A DNA stretch of 64,000 bases from Pandoraea fibrosis. GTDB lineage: Bacteria > Pseudomonadota > Gammaproteobacteria > Burkholderiales > Burkholderiaceae. Position numbers and translations under genes: made by a program. Below, piece after piece: positions 26,114 to 34,654 of the stretch. The notes beneath the pieces were generated by a model. That model worked only from the letters and a program-made list of their open reading frames with translations, made no database searches and had not been told where the DNA came from. Location of the stretch: NCBI RefSeq assembly GCF_000807775.2, contig NZ_CP047385.1, positions 3,286,001-3,350,000 on the forward strand. Direction: 5' to 3'. Positions within the stretch are counted from its first letter, which is position 1. Each line of letters begins with the position of its first letter.

Positions 26114-28204
26114 ATGCGCACGACGCTGGCGATTCGCGAGGCGGCACGTCAGGCCCGTGAAGCACATGCCGCGGGCGACGACGCGCAGAGCGAGCAGCGT
26201 TACCGCGAGGCGTTGACGATGGCCGGCGACGATCCGGAACTGATCGGCGAGGTGGCGCGCGCACGCGTGTCGGCCGGTCAACCCGATCAGGGCCTGGCCC
26301 TCATGCGCGACTGGCTTGCCGCCCACGCAGTCAAGCCACAACCCGACGCACAACTACGCTATGCGGAACTGCTCAATACGGCGGAGCGCGACGCCGAACT
26401 CGGCACCTTCCTCACGGGCATCGATCCGGCCACGCTCGGGGCCGATCAGCGCGACGAATGGCAGGATTTGCAGGACCGGCTGGCGTTGCGTCAAGCCGAC
26501 CGGGCACGTGCGCTGGGCGACTTCAAGACAGCGCGCGAAAAGCTCGAGCCGTTGCTCGCGCGACAACCGCCCGATAAGCGCGCGATGTCGACGTTGGGCG
26601 ATATCTATTTCGACGAACGCCGCTATGACGACGCCCGCAGAATTGCGCAAGCACAGATCCGTCAGGACCCGAGCGATCAGGACGCGCGCCTGTCGCTCGT
26701 GCGCGTGCTTTACGAACTTCAGGACGACGAGGCCGCGAACCGAGAACTCGATCGCGCGCTGGCCGAGGCGCCGCCGGACGACGTCTGGACTCAACTCGCG
26801 GTCGTGCGGCGCCTTACCTCGATGGAGCGCTTCGACGAGGCCATCGCGCTCAACGACAAGCTGCGCGCCCAATTCCCCGAGACGTCTGCCGTGACGGTGC
26901 AACGCGGGCGCATCGCGCAGTCCCAGCGTCATTACAACGAGGCGAAGGGATGGTACGACCAGGCCCGCAAGGAAGAGATCGTGCAGGGCGCGCTGCCCGG
27001 CTATGACGGCATGACGTCGGCCGAATCGGCGATCGACTCGCTGGAATCGCGTCGCAACAGCTATGTGGCGGCGGGCTACGAAATCGATCAGAAGAAGGGC
27101 GACGGCGGCATCTCGATGTTCAACGCGCGCGCTGTGCCACTGTATGGCCAATACGCGCTCGGCTACGACGGCCATGTGTTCGCGCAGACCGACTACGTCA
27201 GCGCAGACTCCGGCGACTTGCCGTTGAACGGCACCTCGGAGTTCGGCACGCTGCCGTTCCTGAACGTGCAGTCGTTCCGGGCGGCGAACCCCGGTGTGTT
27301 GGGCGACTATGGCACGAAGCGTCAGAAGGCGCACGGTCAGGCGCTGATGCTCGGGTATGAGAACGACTGGATTCGGGCCGACATCGGCCATACGCCCATC
27401 GGCTTTCCCATCTCCTACGTGACCGGTGGCGTGCGCCTGTTCGGCAACCTTGGACGTTACAACTACTGGGTCGATGCGTCGCGCCGGCCGATGACGGGCA
27501 GCATGGTCTCGTATGCCGGTGCCTATCTGCCGTTGCCCGAGATTTTCGGCGACGGTAAATGGGGCGGCGTGCGGCGCGACGCCATTACGTTCCACGCGTC
27601 GCGCGACTTCGCGAAGTGGGGCGTTTTCGCCGAAGCCAGTGTGGCGCGGCTCACGGGCGAAAATGTGCTGAACAACTCGGAGGTGTCGGCGCGCACGGGT
27701 GTCGATCTGCCGCTGATCTACAAGCGCGACATGCGCCTGAACACAGGCCTTACGCTGTTCTTCGACAGTTTTGCGCAGAACGAGCGCTTCTACACTTACG
27801 GCCATGGCGGGTACTACAGCCCGCAAACGTATGTCTCGCTGACGCTACCGCTGGAATGGTACGGACGCACGCAACGCTGGTCGTACTACCTGCGCGGTTC
27901 GGTGTCGTTCTCTCAGAGTCAGGAGAAGTCCATGCCGTACTTCCCGACAGATGGCGCACTGCAAGCGGCCAGCGGCAACCTCACCTACGGCTCGGGGGGC
28001 GGCTTCGGTGTCGGCTTCTCGGTGCTCGGCCGCGCGGAGTACTGGGTCAACCGTCATTGGGTCATCGGCGGTCAGGTGCAGTTCGAGCGCTCCGACTACT
28101 ACGCGCCGAATCGCTTCCTCGTCTACATGCGTTATCACTTCGACGGCCGTCGCGGTGACGTGCCGATGCCGCCTTCACCGGTACGGCCGATCTGGAGTTA
28201 CTGA
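26114..28204 (+). CDS. bcsC: BcsC C-terminal fragment: TPR repeats and outer-membrane barrel
   Basis: 696 residues in the same frame as the fragment before it, beginning at an ATG one codon after the TAG. Residues ~1-310 continue the TPR scaffold; from about residue 330 (SYVAAGYEIDQKKGDGGISMFNARAVPL) the BCSC C-terminal barrel domain begins and ends with the strand FLVYMRYHF. There is no ribosome site before 26114 and no signal peptide, so even if translation restarted the barrel could not be exported by the usual route. Confidence 0.7.
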   Translation: MRTTLAIREAARQAREAHAAGDDAQSEQRYREALTMAGDDPELIGEVARARVSAGQPDQGLALMRDWLAAHAVKPQPDAQLRYAELLNTAERDAELGTFLTGIDPATLGADQRDEWQDLQDRLALRQADRARALGDFKTAREKLEPLLARQPPDKRAMSTLGDIYFDERRYDDARRIAQAQIRQDPSDQDARLSLVRVLYELQDDEAANRELDRALAEAPPDDVWTQLAVVRRLTSMERFDEAIALNDKLRAQFPETSAVTVQRGRIAQSQRHYNEAKGWYDQARKEEIVQGALPGYDGMTSAESAIDSLESRRNSYVAAGYEIDQKKGDGGISMFNARAVPLYGQYALGYDGHVFAQTDYVSADSGDLPLNGTSEFGTLPFLNVQSFRAANPGVLGDYGTKRQKAHGQALMLGYENDWIRADIGHTPIGFPISYVTGGVRLFGNLGRYNYWVDASRRPMTGSMVSYAGAYLPLPEIFGDGKWGGVRRDAITFHASRDFAKWGVFAEASVARLTGENVLNNSEVSARTGVDLPLIYKRDMRLNTGLTLFFDSFAQNERFYTYGHGGYYSPQTYVSLTLPLEWYGRTQRWSYYLRGSVSFSQSQEKSMPYFPTDGALQAASGNLTYGSGGGFGVGFSVLGRAEYWVNRHWVIGGQVQFERSDYYAPNRFLVYMRYHFDGRRGDVPMPPSPVRPIWSY

Positions 28205-28207
28205 CCC

Positions 28208-28288
28208 ATGAGCGCTCGCGTCGATTTCGTTCTTACCGTTGCCGTTTCAGGGGCGCCCGAAAAGGCGGCCGGGGAGGGCGCATGCTGA
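28208..28288 (+). CDS. Possible 26-codon leader ORF coupled to bcsQ
   Basis: ATG at 28208 follows GGAG of the bcsC end and reads 26 codons (MSARVDFVLTVAV...GEGAC) to a TGA at 28286-28288 that overlaps the bcsQ start (ATGCTGA). It is not hydrophobic enough to be BcsF. It may simply couple bcsQ translation to that of bcsC, or be chance. Confidence 0.3.
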   Translation: MSARVDFVLTVAVSGAPEKAAGEGAC

Positions 28289-29058
28289 CGCTCATCGCCG
28301 TTGTCTCCAGTGCCGGTGGGGCAGGGCGCAGCACGGTCACAGCGCATCTGTCCATGCAACTCGCACAGGCTGCCCATCCCGTCGCAGTGCTCGAACTCGA
28401 CGCCCAGAACAGCATCGGCGCATTGCTGGGGCTGCGAGAGACGTGTGGCAAAGGTGTGCTGTCGCCGGGTGTCGCACCGGACAGTTGGCGCAGCGTGTTG
28501 TGCGACACCCCGGCCGGCGTGTCGTTGCTGAGCGCCGGACGCACCGACGCGACGACGCTCGCGGCACTCGGCCAATGGTTGCAGCAGGACACCGGAGGGC
28601 TGCGGCGTCAGCTCGACGCGCTCGGGCTGGCCGCGGGCACACGGGTGCTCATCGACACGCAACGCTTGCCCGATGTGGTGGCGCAAGCGGCGATGGCGGC
28701 GGCTGATCTCGTGCTCGGGGTGGTACCCGTGACGACCACGGGCTATGTCACGCAGCCGGATCTGATGGCGGCCAGCGCGGGCCGGGCGCTGATGGTGCCC
28801 AATCTGGCGGCGGCCAGTTCCGCGCTCAACAACGATCTTTTGCATCTGATGCAAACGCGTGCGGGCGACGCCATCGTGCCGCTGCGAATTCACCGTGACG
28901 ACGCCGTCGGTACGGCGGCGGCGAGCGCTCAGACGTTGGCCGCCGCAGGCCCAGGATCTCAGGCAGCACTCGATTTCGTGCATCTGGCGGCGTGGCTGCT
29001 GCGCGTGACAACGCCCGGCGAGACTTCGTCGGCCGGTGCGGGGAGGGAAAGCCCATGA
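28282..29058 (+). CDS. bcsQ: BcsQ/YhjQ-type ParA/MinD-like ATPase of the cellulose complex
   Basis: 258 residues with the deviant Walker A region at the N-terminus (VSSAGGAGRSTVTAHLSMQLA) and the strand VLELDAQNSIGALLG, as in MinD/ParA/BcsQ. The lysine after GxG of the usual GKST loop is Arg here and the signature lysine before GG is Ala. E. coli BcsQ also departs from the canonical loop. BcsQ sits at the cytosolic face of the synthase and helps assembly and polar placement. The C-terminal AALDFVHLAAWLL is typical. The stop codon overlaps the bcsA start (ATGA), so the two are translationally coupled. Confidence 0.85.
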   Translation: MLTLIAVVSSAGGAGRSTVTAHLSMQLAQAAHPVAVLELDAQNSIGALLGLRETCGKGVLSPGVAPDSWRSVLCDTPAGVSLLSAGRTDATTLAALGQWLQQDTGGLRRQLDALGLAAGTRVLIDTQRLPDVVAQAAMAAADLVLGVVPVTTTGYVTQPDLMAASAGRALMVPNLAAASSALNNDLLHLMQTRAGDAIVPLRIHRDDAVGTAAASAQTLAAAGPGSQAALDFVHLAAWLLRVTTPGETSSAGAGRESP

Positions 29059-31712
29059 TCAGCGATGCGCTGCGCTCGCTCTATCGGCTCGGCCGCGAGA
29101 TGCTGATCATGCGTCTCGAGGTGCCCCGGCGACCTGACGGACGCCCGCCACGTCTGCTTCAGTGGATGCTGGCCGCGACCCTGCGCTTCCCCGACCACCG
29201 GCTGTGGGTGTCGCGAGTCGGCGATCATGGCGTGGCGCGTCTGGCGATGCGGCTTGATGTGCGCCAAATCGATCAGTGGCGCGACTGGTGGCTGCGCATG
29301 CTGTTCCAGCCCGCACGCCGGGGCCGACCGGACTATCCGGGACGTGCGTTCGCGTGGATCAACGAACGTGTCACGCGTCGGATCGACGTGCCGGCCGACG
29401 CCAGCTTCTGGCAGATCATGGGCGCGCTGTGCTGGCGCCGGGCCGACCGCCGGCCGGCGTTCCCACCGTATACAGCTTGGCTTGCGTTCCGGAACAATAA
29501 CGAACGCGTGCGGCTGTGGTTGGTGCAGACGCTCTTCGGCATTCCGCCCGACACGCCTGCGCAACTTGCGCATCGCTTCGACAAGCAGCTCGAGCGGGTG
29601 ATGCAATGGCGGGTGACCTCGGCCGTCGTTGCCATACTCGGGCTGATCGGCGTGTTCTGGATCGTGACCACACCGTTCGAACCGTTCGAGCAATTGCTGT
29701 TCTCGATCTGCACGCTCACGCTCGCGCTGGTGTTCCGCCGACTCGACAGCCAGTACTCCGTCCTCGTGTTGATTGGCCTGTCGCTGATTTCGACGATCCG
29801 TTATGTGTGGTGGCGTCTCACCCAGTCGCTGGCATTCGACACGGTGGCCGAGGCGGTGGGCGGATACACCCTTGTCGCCGCCGAGGTATACACGTGGTTG
29901 ATCCTGCTGTTCGGCTACGTCCAGACGGTCTGGCCGTTGCACCGCCGCATCACGCCGCTGCCGCCGGACACGCGGGAATGGCCTACCGTCGACATCTATA
30001 TCCCGACGTACAACGAGGGGCTCGACGTGGTGCGTCCGACCGTTTATGCGGCTTGCGGGATCGACTGGCCGCCCGAGAAGCTCAACATTTATCTGCTCGA
30101 CGACGGACGCCGCGAAGCGATGCGCGATTTTGCCGCGCAGGCGGGGGTGCATTACATGACGCGCCCCGACAACCGCCACGCCAAGGCAGGCAATATCAAC
30201 CACGCGCTGGGAAAGACACAGGGCGAATTCATCGCCATTTTCGACTGCGATCACATCCCTGTGCGCTCGTTCCTGCAGACGACGATGGGTTCGTTCCTCA
30301 AGGACGCACGTTGCTCGCTCGTGCAAACGCCGCACCACTTTTTCTCCGACGATCCGTTCGAGCGCAACCTCGCCACGCGCGGCGCGGTGCCCAACGAGGG
30401 GCGTCTGTTCTACGGCATCGTGCAGGACGGTAACGACTTCTGGAATGCCTCGTTCTTCTGCGGGTCGTGCGCGGTGTTGCGTCGCACCGCCCTCGATGAA
30501 GTCGGCGGTGTGGCCGTCGAAACCGTGACGGAAGACGCCCATACCGCGCTCAAGATGCACCGCCGTGGCTGGAATACGGTGTACCTCAAGGTCGTGCAGG
30601 CCGCCGGTCTGGCGACCGAATCGCTCTCCGGGCATGTGGGACAACGCATTCGGTGGGCGCGCGGCATGGCGCAGATCTTTCGCGTCGATAACCCGCTTCT
30701 CGGACGCGGCCTGAAACTCGGCCAGCGCATTTGTTACGCGAGTGCGATGCTGCATTTCTTCTACGGCATTCCGCGCATCATTTTCCTGCTGGCGCCGATC
30801 TGTTACCTGTTCTTCGGTCTGCACATCGTGCAGGCCGCCGCACTTAGCATCTGTGCTTACGTGCTGCCACACATTGCGCACGCGAACATCGCCAACTCGC
30901 GTATTCAGGGCAAGTATCGTCATTCGTTCTGGTCGGATGTCTACGAAGCGGTGCTGGCCTGGTACGTGGCGCTGCCGACGACGGTGGCGTTCATCAACCC
31001 GCGTTACGGCAAATTCAACGTGACCGCCAAGGGTGGGTTGATCGAGCAGAGCTTTTTCGACTGGACCATCTCGAAGCCTTATCTGGTGTTGCTCGGCTTC
31101 AACCTGCTGGGCTTTCTCGCGGGCATCCTGCGTTACTTCTACGGTCCGGCGCACGAGACCGGGGCGCTGGTTTTCAATCTGGCGTGGGTGTCGTTCAATC
31201 TGGCCGTGCTCGGCGCTGCGGTGGCCGTGGCAACCGAGGTGAAGCAGGTGCGCCGCACGCACCGCGTGTCGATGCGCATGCCCGCGACGCTCTATCTGCC
31301 CGATGGGCGCACGATGGCGTGCCATACGCGCGATTTTTCGGGCGGCGGTCTGGCGTTGCAACTGCCGGTGCCGATCGATCTGGGCGTGGGCACCGAAGCA
31401 CAGGTCGCGTTGGCGCGGGGAGTGAACGAGTACGGCTTCCCGGTGAGCGTGGTCGGTTCACGCGGACATTCCCTGTTCCTCTCGTTCCTGCCGCTCACCG
31501 CTGAGCAAGACAAGCATCTCGTGCAATTCACGTTCGGCCGCGCCGACGCCTGGCGTGACTGGGATGCCGAACGCACCCGCGACGAGCCGATCAAGGCGCT
31601 CTTCGAAATGTTGGGGATGGGGCTGCGCGGCTACCAGGTGCTGGCGAATTACCTGCTGAGCAAGCTCGTCACGCGTTGGCAGAATCGTCTGCGTGGTGTG
31701 CGTCAGATGTAG
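29055..31712 (+). CDS. bcsA: Cellulose synthase catalytic subunit with PilZ domain
   Basis: 885 residues from the ATG at 29055 (GGAGGGAAAG before it). An extra N-terminal cytosolic region of ~180 residues precedes the first membrane helices, as in E. coli BcsA. The family 2 glycosyltransferase motifs are intact: Asp349-Asp350 (LLDDGRR), Asp397-x-Asp399 (FDCDH), TED at 492-494 and QRIRW at 530-534. The PilZ c-di-GMP site has Arg733-x3-Arg737/Arg741 and DFSGGG at 760-765. It polymerises UDP-glucose and extrudes the glucan under c-di-GMP control. All catalytic residues look functional despite the broken bcsC. Confidence 0.97.
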   Translation: MISDALRSLYRLGREMLIMRLEVPRRPDGRPPRLLQWMLAATLRFPDHRLWVSRVGDHGVARLAMRLDVRQIDQWRDWWLRMLFQPARRGRPDYPGRAFAWINERVTRRIDVPADASFWQIMGALCWRRADRRPAFPPYTAWLAFRNNNERVRLWLVQTLFGIPPDTPAQLAHRFDKQLERVMQWRVTSAVVAILGLIGVFWIVTTPFEPFEQLLFSICTLTLALVFRRLDSQYSVLVLIGLSLISTIRYVWWRLTQSLAFDTVAEAVGGYTLVAAEVYTWLILLFGYVQTVWPLHRRITPLPPDTREWPTVDIYIPTYNEGLDVVRPTVYAACGIDWPPEKLNIYLLDDGRREAMRDFAAQAGVHYMTRPDNRHAKAGNINHALGKTQGEFIAIFDCDHIPVRSFLQTTMGSFLKDARCSLVQTPHHFFSDDPFERNLATRGAVPNEGRLFYGIVQDGNDFWNASFFCGSCAVLRRTALDEVGGVAVETVTEDAHTALKMHRRGWNTVYLKVVQAAGLATESLSGHVGQRIRWARGMAQIFRVDNPLLGRGLKLGQRICYASAMLHFFYGIPRIIFLLAPICYLFFGLHIVQAAALSICAYVLPHIAHANIANSRIQGKYRHSFWSDVYEAVLAWYVALPTTVAFINPRYGKFNVTAKGGLIEQSFFDWTISKPYLVLLGFNLLGFLAGILRYFYGPAHETGALVFNLAWVSFNLAVLGAAVAVATEVKQVRRTHRVSMRMPATLYLPDGRTMACHTRDFSGGGLALQLPVPIDLGVGTEAQVALARGVNEYGFPVSVVGSRGHSLFLSFLPLTAEQDKHLVQFTFGRADAWRDWDAERTRDEPIKALFEMLGMGLRGYQVLANYLLSKLVTRWQNRLRGVRQM

Positions 31713-31837
31713 AGCGTGAGGCGCATGGCCGGCGGGGGCGTTTGGGCGGTACGTAGAATCGCAGGAAAACCGCGAAGCAGTCATTCGGAAGCAAGCGGGA
31801 CGTGAGCCGGACGGAACCGGCGCCAAGGAACCATACG

Positions 31838-33490
31838 ATGGGCATCTGGAACCTCTATTTCATCCTGAAGCTGTTGCTGCTGTGGGCGGGCATCATCGGT
31901 TTTCACATGCTGCCGAACTTCATCTTCGCGGTGTTGCTCACGATCCGGCTGCGTCCTCGTTGGGCGCGCATCGCGCGACAGGTCATCGCCATTCCTGCGG
32001 GCGCTGCACTCCTTTACTACGATTCGAACCTGCCGCCGTTCGCCCGCTTCATCGAGCAATTGCCCGCGCTGCTGCAATTCCGTTTCTCCTACATCATCGA
32101 ACTGCTGGGCCGCTTCGTGTCGGCGCGGGACTGGCTGTTGCTTGCGATCATGGTGCTCGTGTACTGGATCGTGAATCGTTGGGTGCGCGTGACGACTTTC
32201 GTGCTGTTGGCCCTGCTGATCGTGCCGGGCGTGCTGCGCGTCGGCACGCTCGTATCGGTCTCGCCGGTAGTGGCCGCGCAGGGCGACACCTCGGCGGTGA
32301 CGGCAGGGGCGGGTGCGGGAGCGACAGGTGCCGCAGGCGGGGGGGCGACAGCGGGGGCGGCTGGCGAATTCGTGGCGGGCGACGGTGAGGTGCCGCCCGG
32401 AGCGAACCCGAACGCGGCGCTCAACAGCTTTTACGCGCGCGAACTGACGCGCTCCGTCTCGTTGCCGGCGCAGGCCGGGGCCGGACCGGACTTCGACATC
32501 ATCTTCCTGCATATCTGCTCGCTCGCACAAGACGATCTGGACGTCGACAATCTCAACAACCAGCCGTTGCTCTCACGTTTCGACTTCGTCTTCAAGAACT
32601 TCAACTCGGCGGCGAGCTACAGTGGACCGGCGGCCATTCGGGTGTTGCGCGCGGGCTGCGGCCAGCCGACGCACAAGGCGCTGTACGATCCTGCCGGCCC
32701 GCAGTGTTATGTGATGAGCGACCTGAAGCAACTCGGCTTTACGCCCACGCTCGCCTTGAACCACGACGGGCACTTCGACAACTTCATGCAGGAAGTGCAA
32801 CAGAACTTTAACGTTCAGGGCATCACGCCATTCGACAACACGCACGCGCGAGTGGCGATGCGAGCCTTCGACGAAACGCCGATCCGCTCGGACGGCGACG
32901 TGTTGCAATCGTGGTGGAAGCAACGCACGGCGCAGCCGGACAAGCGCGTGGCGCTCTACTACAACACGATCTCCCTGCACGACGGCAACCGTCTCGAAGG
33001 CTCGAAGCTCTCCAGCGCACAGAGCTATCCGCTGCGGGCCAAGGCCATGTTCGACGACTTCAGTCAGTTCATCGACACCATTGCGAAGTCGGGCCGCAAG
33101 GCGGTCGTCGTGTTCGTGCCGGAGCACGGGGCCGCGTTGCGCGGCAGCAAGTTGCAGATCTCGGGGATGCGCGAGATCCCGCTGCCGGAGATCACGCATG
33201 TGCCGGTTGCGGTCAAACTGGTGGGCTTCGGTAACGATGCGACGGCGGCACACGGCACGCCGATCACGATTTCCACGCCCACGAGCTATCTGGCGCTCAT
33301 GACGCTCGTCTCGCATCTGGTGGCGAACAATCCGTTCGCGGGCACGCCGGATCTGGCGCAGTATGCCAATGATTTGCCGCAGACGGCTTTCGTGTCGGCG
33401 AACGAGCAGACGACCGTCATGCGATATGACGGCAAGATGCTCATTCGCGGGGCTGACGGCGTCTGGCTGGACCTGAAATCGCTGGAGTAG
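31838..33490 (+). CDS. bcsG: Cellulose phosphoethanolamine transferase
   Basis: 550 residues from the ATG at 31838, preceded by CAAGGAACC; a GTG at 31802 is in frame but lacks support. Four or five N-terminal membrane helices (to about residue 140) and an Ala/Gly-rich linker lead to a periplasmic alkaline-phosphatase-like domain. The region FNSAASYSGPAAIRVLRAGCGQ contains the candidate nucleophile (Ser260 or Ser262, aligning with E. coli Ser278), and VFVPEHGAALRG holds the zinc-binding Glu-His pair. BcsG transfers phosphoethanolamine from lipid to cellulose. The gene is 125 bases after bcsA. The bcsE and bcsF genes usually found with it are not seen here. Confidence 0.93.
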   Translation: MGIWNLYFILKLLLLWAGIIGFHMLPNFIFAVLLTIRLRPRWARIARQVIAIPAGAALLYYDSNLPPFARFIEQLPALLQFRFSYIIELLGRFVSARDWLLLAIMVLVYWIVNRWVRVTTFVLLALLIVPGVLRVGTLVSVSPVVAAQGDTSAVTAGAGAGATGAAGGGATAGAAGEFVAGDGEVPPGANPNAALNSFYARELTRSVSLPAQAGAGPDFDIIFLHICSLAQDDLDVDNLNNQPLLSRFDFVFKNFNSAASYSGPAAIRVLRAGCGQPTHKALYDPAGPQCYVMSDLKQLGFTPTLALNHDGHFDNFMQEVQQNFNVQGITPFDNTHARVAMRAFDETPIRSDGDVLQSWWKQRTAQPDKRVALYYNTISLHDGNRLEGSKLSSAQSYPLRAKAMFDDFSQFIDTIAKSGRKAVVVFVPEHGAALRGSKLQISGMREIPLPEITHVPVAVKLVGFGNDATAAHGTPITISTPTSYLALMTLVSHLVANNPFAGTPDLAQYANDLPQTAFVSANEQTTVMRYDGKMLIRGADGVWLDLKSLE

Positions 33491-33608
33491 CCGACGCTCA
33501 CGCTTTTTTCCGGAATCGCGCATACTGTGTGTCTCGCCCGCGCAAGCGGGCAGCGCAGTCTTGTATCGCCGTTTGATATTGCCTGATTCGAACATTCCGG
33601 GAGTTACC

Positions 33609-34607
33609 GTGCAATACACGAAATTCGGCCGCACCGGCCTGACCGTTTCCCGCCTGTGTCTGGGTACCATGACGTTCGGTCTCCAAACCGAAGAAGCCGC
33701 GAGCCACGCGATTCTCGACCGCACGTCCGACGCAGGTGTCAACTTCATCGATATCGCCGACGTCTATCCGCTTGGCGCCGATACGTCGCTTGCCGGGCGT
33801 ACCGAAGAGATCGTCGGCCGCTGGCTCAAGGGACGTCGCGACAAGTTCATCGTTGCCACCAAAGCGTGCGGTCAGATGGGACCCTCGCCGTGGGACAAGG
33901 GCGCGTCGCGCAAGCACCTGCTGGACGCCATCGATGCCTCGCTGAACCGTCTGGGCACCGACTACGTCGATCTCTATCAGTTGCATTCCGACGACACCGA
34001 CACGCCGATCGACGAGACGCTCGAGGCGCTCGACACCATCGTGAAATCGGGCAAGGCACGCTATATCGGCGTATCGAATTACCTTGCCTATCGCCTCGCG
34101 CGGGCGCTGGGCCGTGCCGACGTGCTGCGCGTTGCGCGTTTCGTGTCGGTGCAACCCCGCTACAACCTGCTGTTTCGCCAGATCGAACGCGAACTGTTGC
34201 CGCTCGCGAGCGAAGAAGGGTTGGCCGTCATTCCTTACAACCCGCTGGCGGGCGGCTTGCTGACCGGCAAGTACCGGCACGACGCCGCGCCCAGCGAAGG
34301 GCGCTTCACTACCGCCACGGTCGGCAAGGCCGGCGCCATGTATCAGCAACGCTATTGGCACGAGCGCGAGTTCGAGACCATCGAGACGCTCAAGGGAATC
34401 GCGAAAGATGCCGGCGAGTCGTTGACGCGTTTGTCGCTCGCCTGGGTACTCGCGAATCCCGTCGTGACATCGGCCATCATCGGTGCCAGCCGCGTCGAGC
34501 AACTCACGGAAACGTTGGGGACCATCGACTACACGTTGGCGCCGGACCTCAAGGCGAAGCTCGACGAAGCGTCGCATGCCTATCGCTGGGGTGACGCGGC
34601 GCGGTAA
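33609..34607 (+). CDS. Aldo/keto reductase
   Basis: 332 residues from a GTG at 33609 (CGGGAGTTACC just before it); the protein then begins VQYTKFGRTGLTVSRLCLGTMTFG, the standard family start. An upstream TTG at 33561 is less likely. The catalytic tetrad is visible: Asp48 (FIDIAD), Tyr53, Lys85 (ATKACG) and His126 (LYQLHSDD). The C-terminal SAIIGASRVEQLTETLG is the NADPH-binding segment. It belongs to the YajO/YdhF-like broad-substrate group and the substrate is unknown. A GNRA-loop hairpin (33536-33551) lies between bcsG and this gene. Confidence 0.92.
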   Translation: MQYTKFGRTGLTVSRLCLGTMTFGLQTEEAASHAILDRTSDAGVNFIDIADVYPLGADTSLAGRTEEIVGRWLKGRRDKFIVATKACGQMGPSPWDKGASRKHLLDAIDASLNRLGTDYVDLYQLHSDDTDTPIDETLEALDTIVKSGKARYIGVSNYLAYRLARALGRADVLRVARFVSVQPRYNLLFRQIERELLPLASEEGLAVIPYNPLAGGLLTGKYRHDAAPSEGRFTTATVGKAGAMYQQRYWHEREFETIETLKGIAKDAGESLTRLSLAWVLANPVVTSAIIGASRVEQLTETLGTIDYTLAPDLKAKLDEASHAYRWGDAAR

Positions 34608-34654
34608 GCATCGCAAACCTCACTGTAATTTCCACTCCTCACGCGAGGCCGATC

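Larger units (their letters stand above)
24335..28204 (+). pseudogene. bcsC: bcsC split by one in-frame TAG (cellulose export outer-membrane protein)
   Basis: One reading frame runs from the ATG at 24335 to the stop at 28202-28204 with a single interruption, TAG at 26108-26110, with no frameshift. Read through, it would be a protein of about 1,289 residues, the size of BcsC: signal peptide, a long TPR scaffold in the periplasm, and a C-terminal 16-strand outer-membrane barrel. The TPR repeats continue on both sides of the stop. CAG to TAG is the simplest cause. The intact flanking frames argue that the change is recent, programmed, suppressed, or a sequence error. Confidence 0.8.

Noticed and set aside
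28959..31361. 800-codon open frame on the minus strand opposite bcsA
   Set aside because: It is the antisense shadow of a fully conserved bcsA; Arg/His-rich composition without any motif is typical of antisense frames in high-GC DNA.
33503..33510. Run of six T after bcsG suggesting a terminator
   Set aside because: No stem precedes it; the nearby hairpin at 33536-33551 lies downstream of the T-run.
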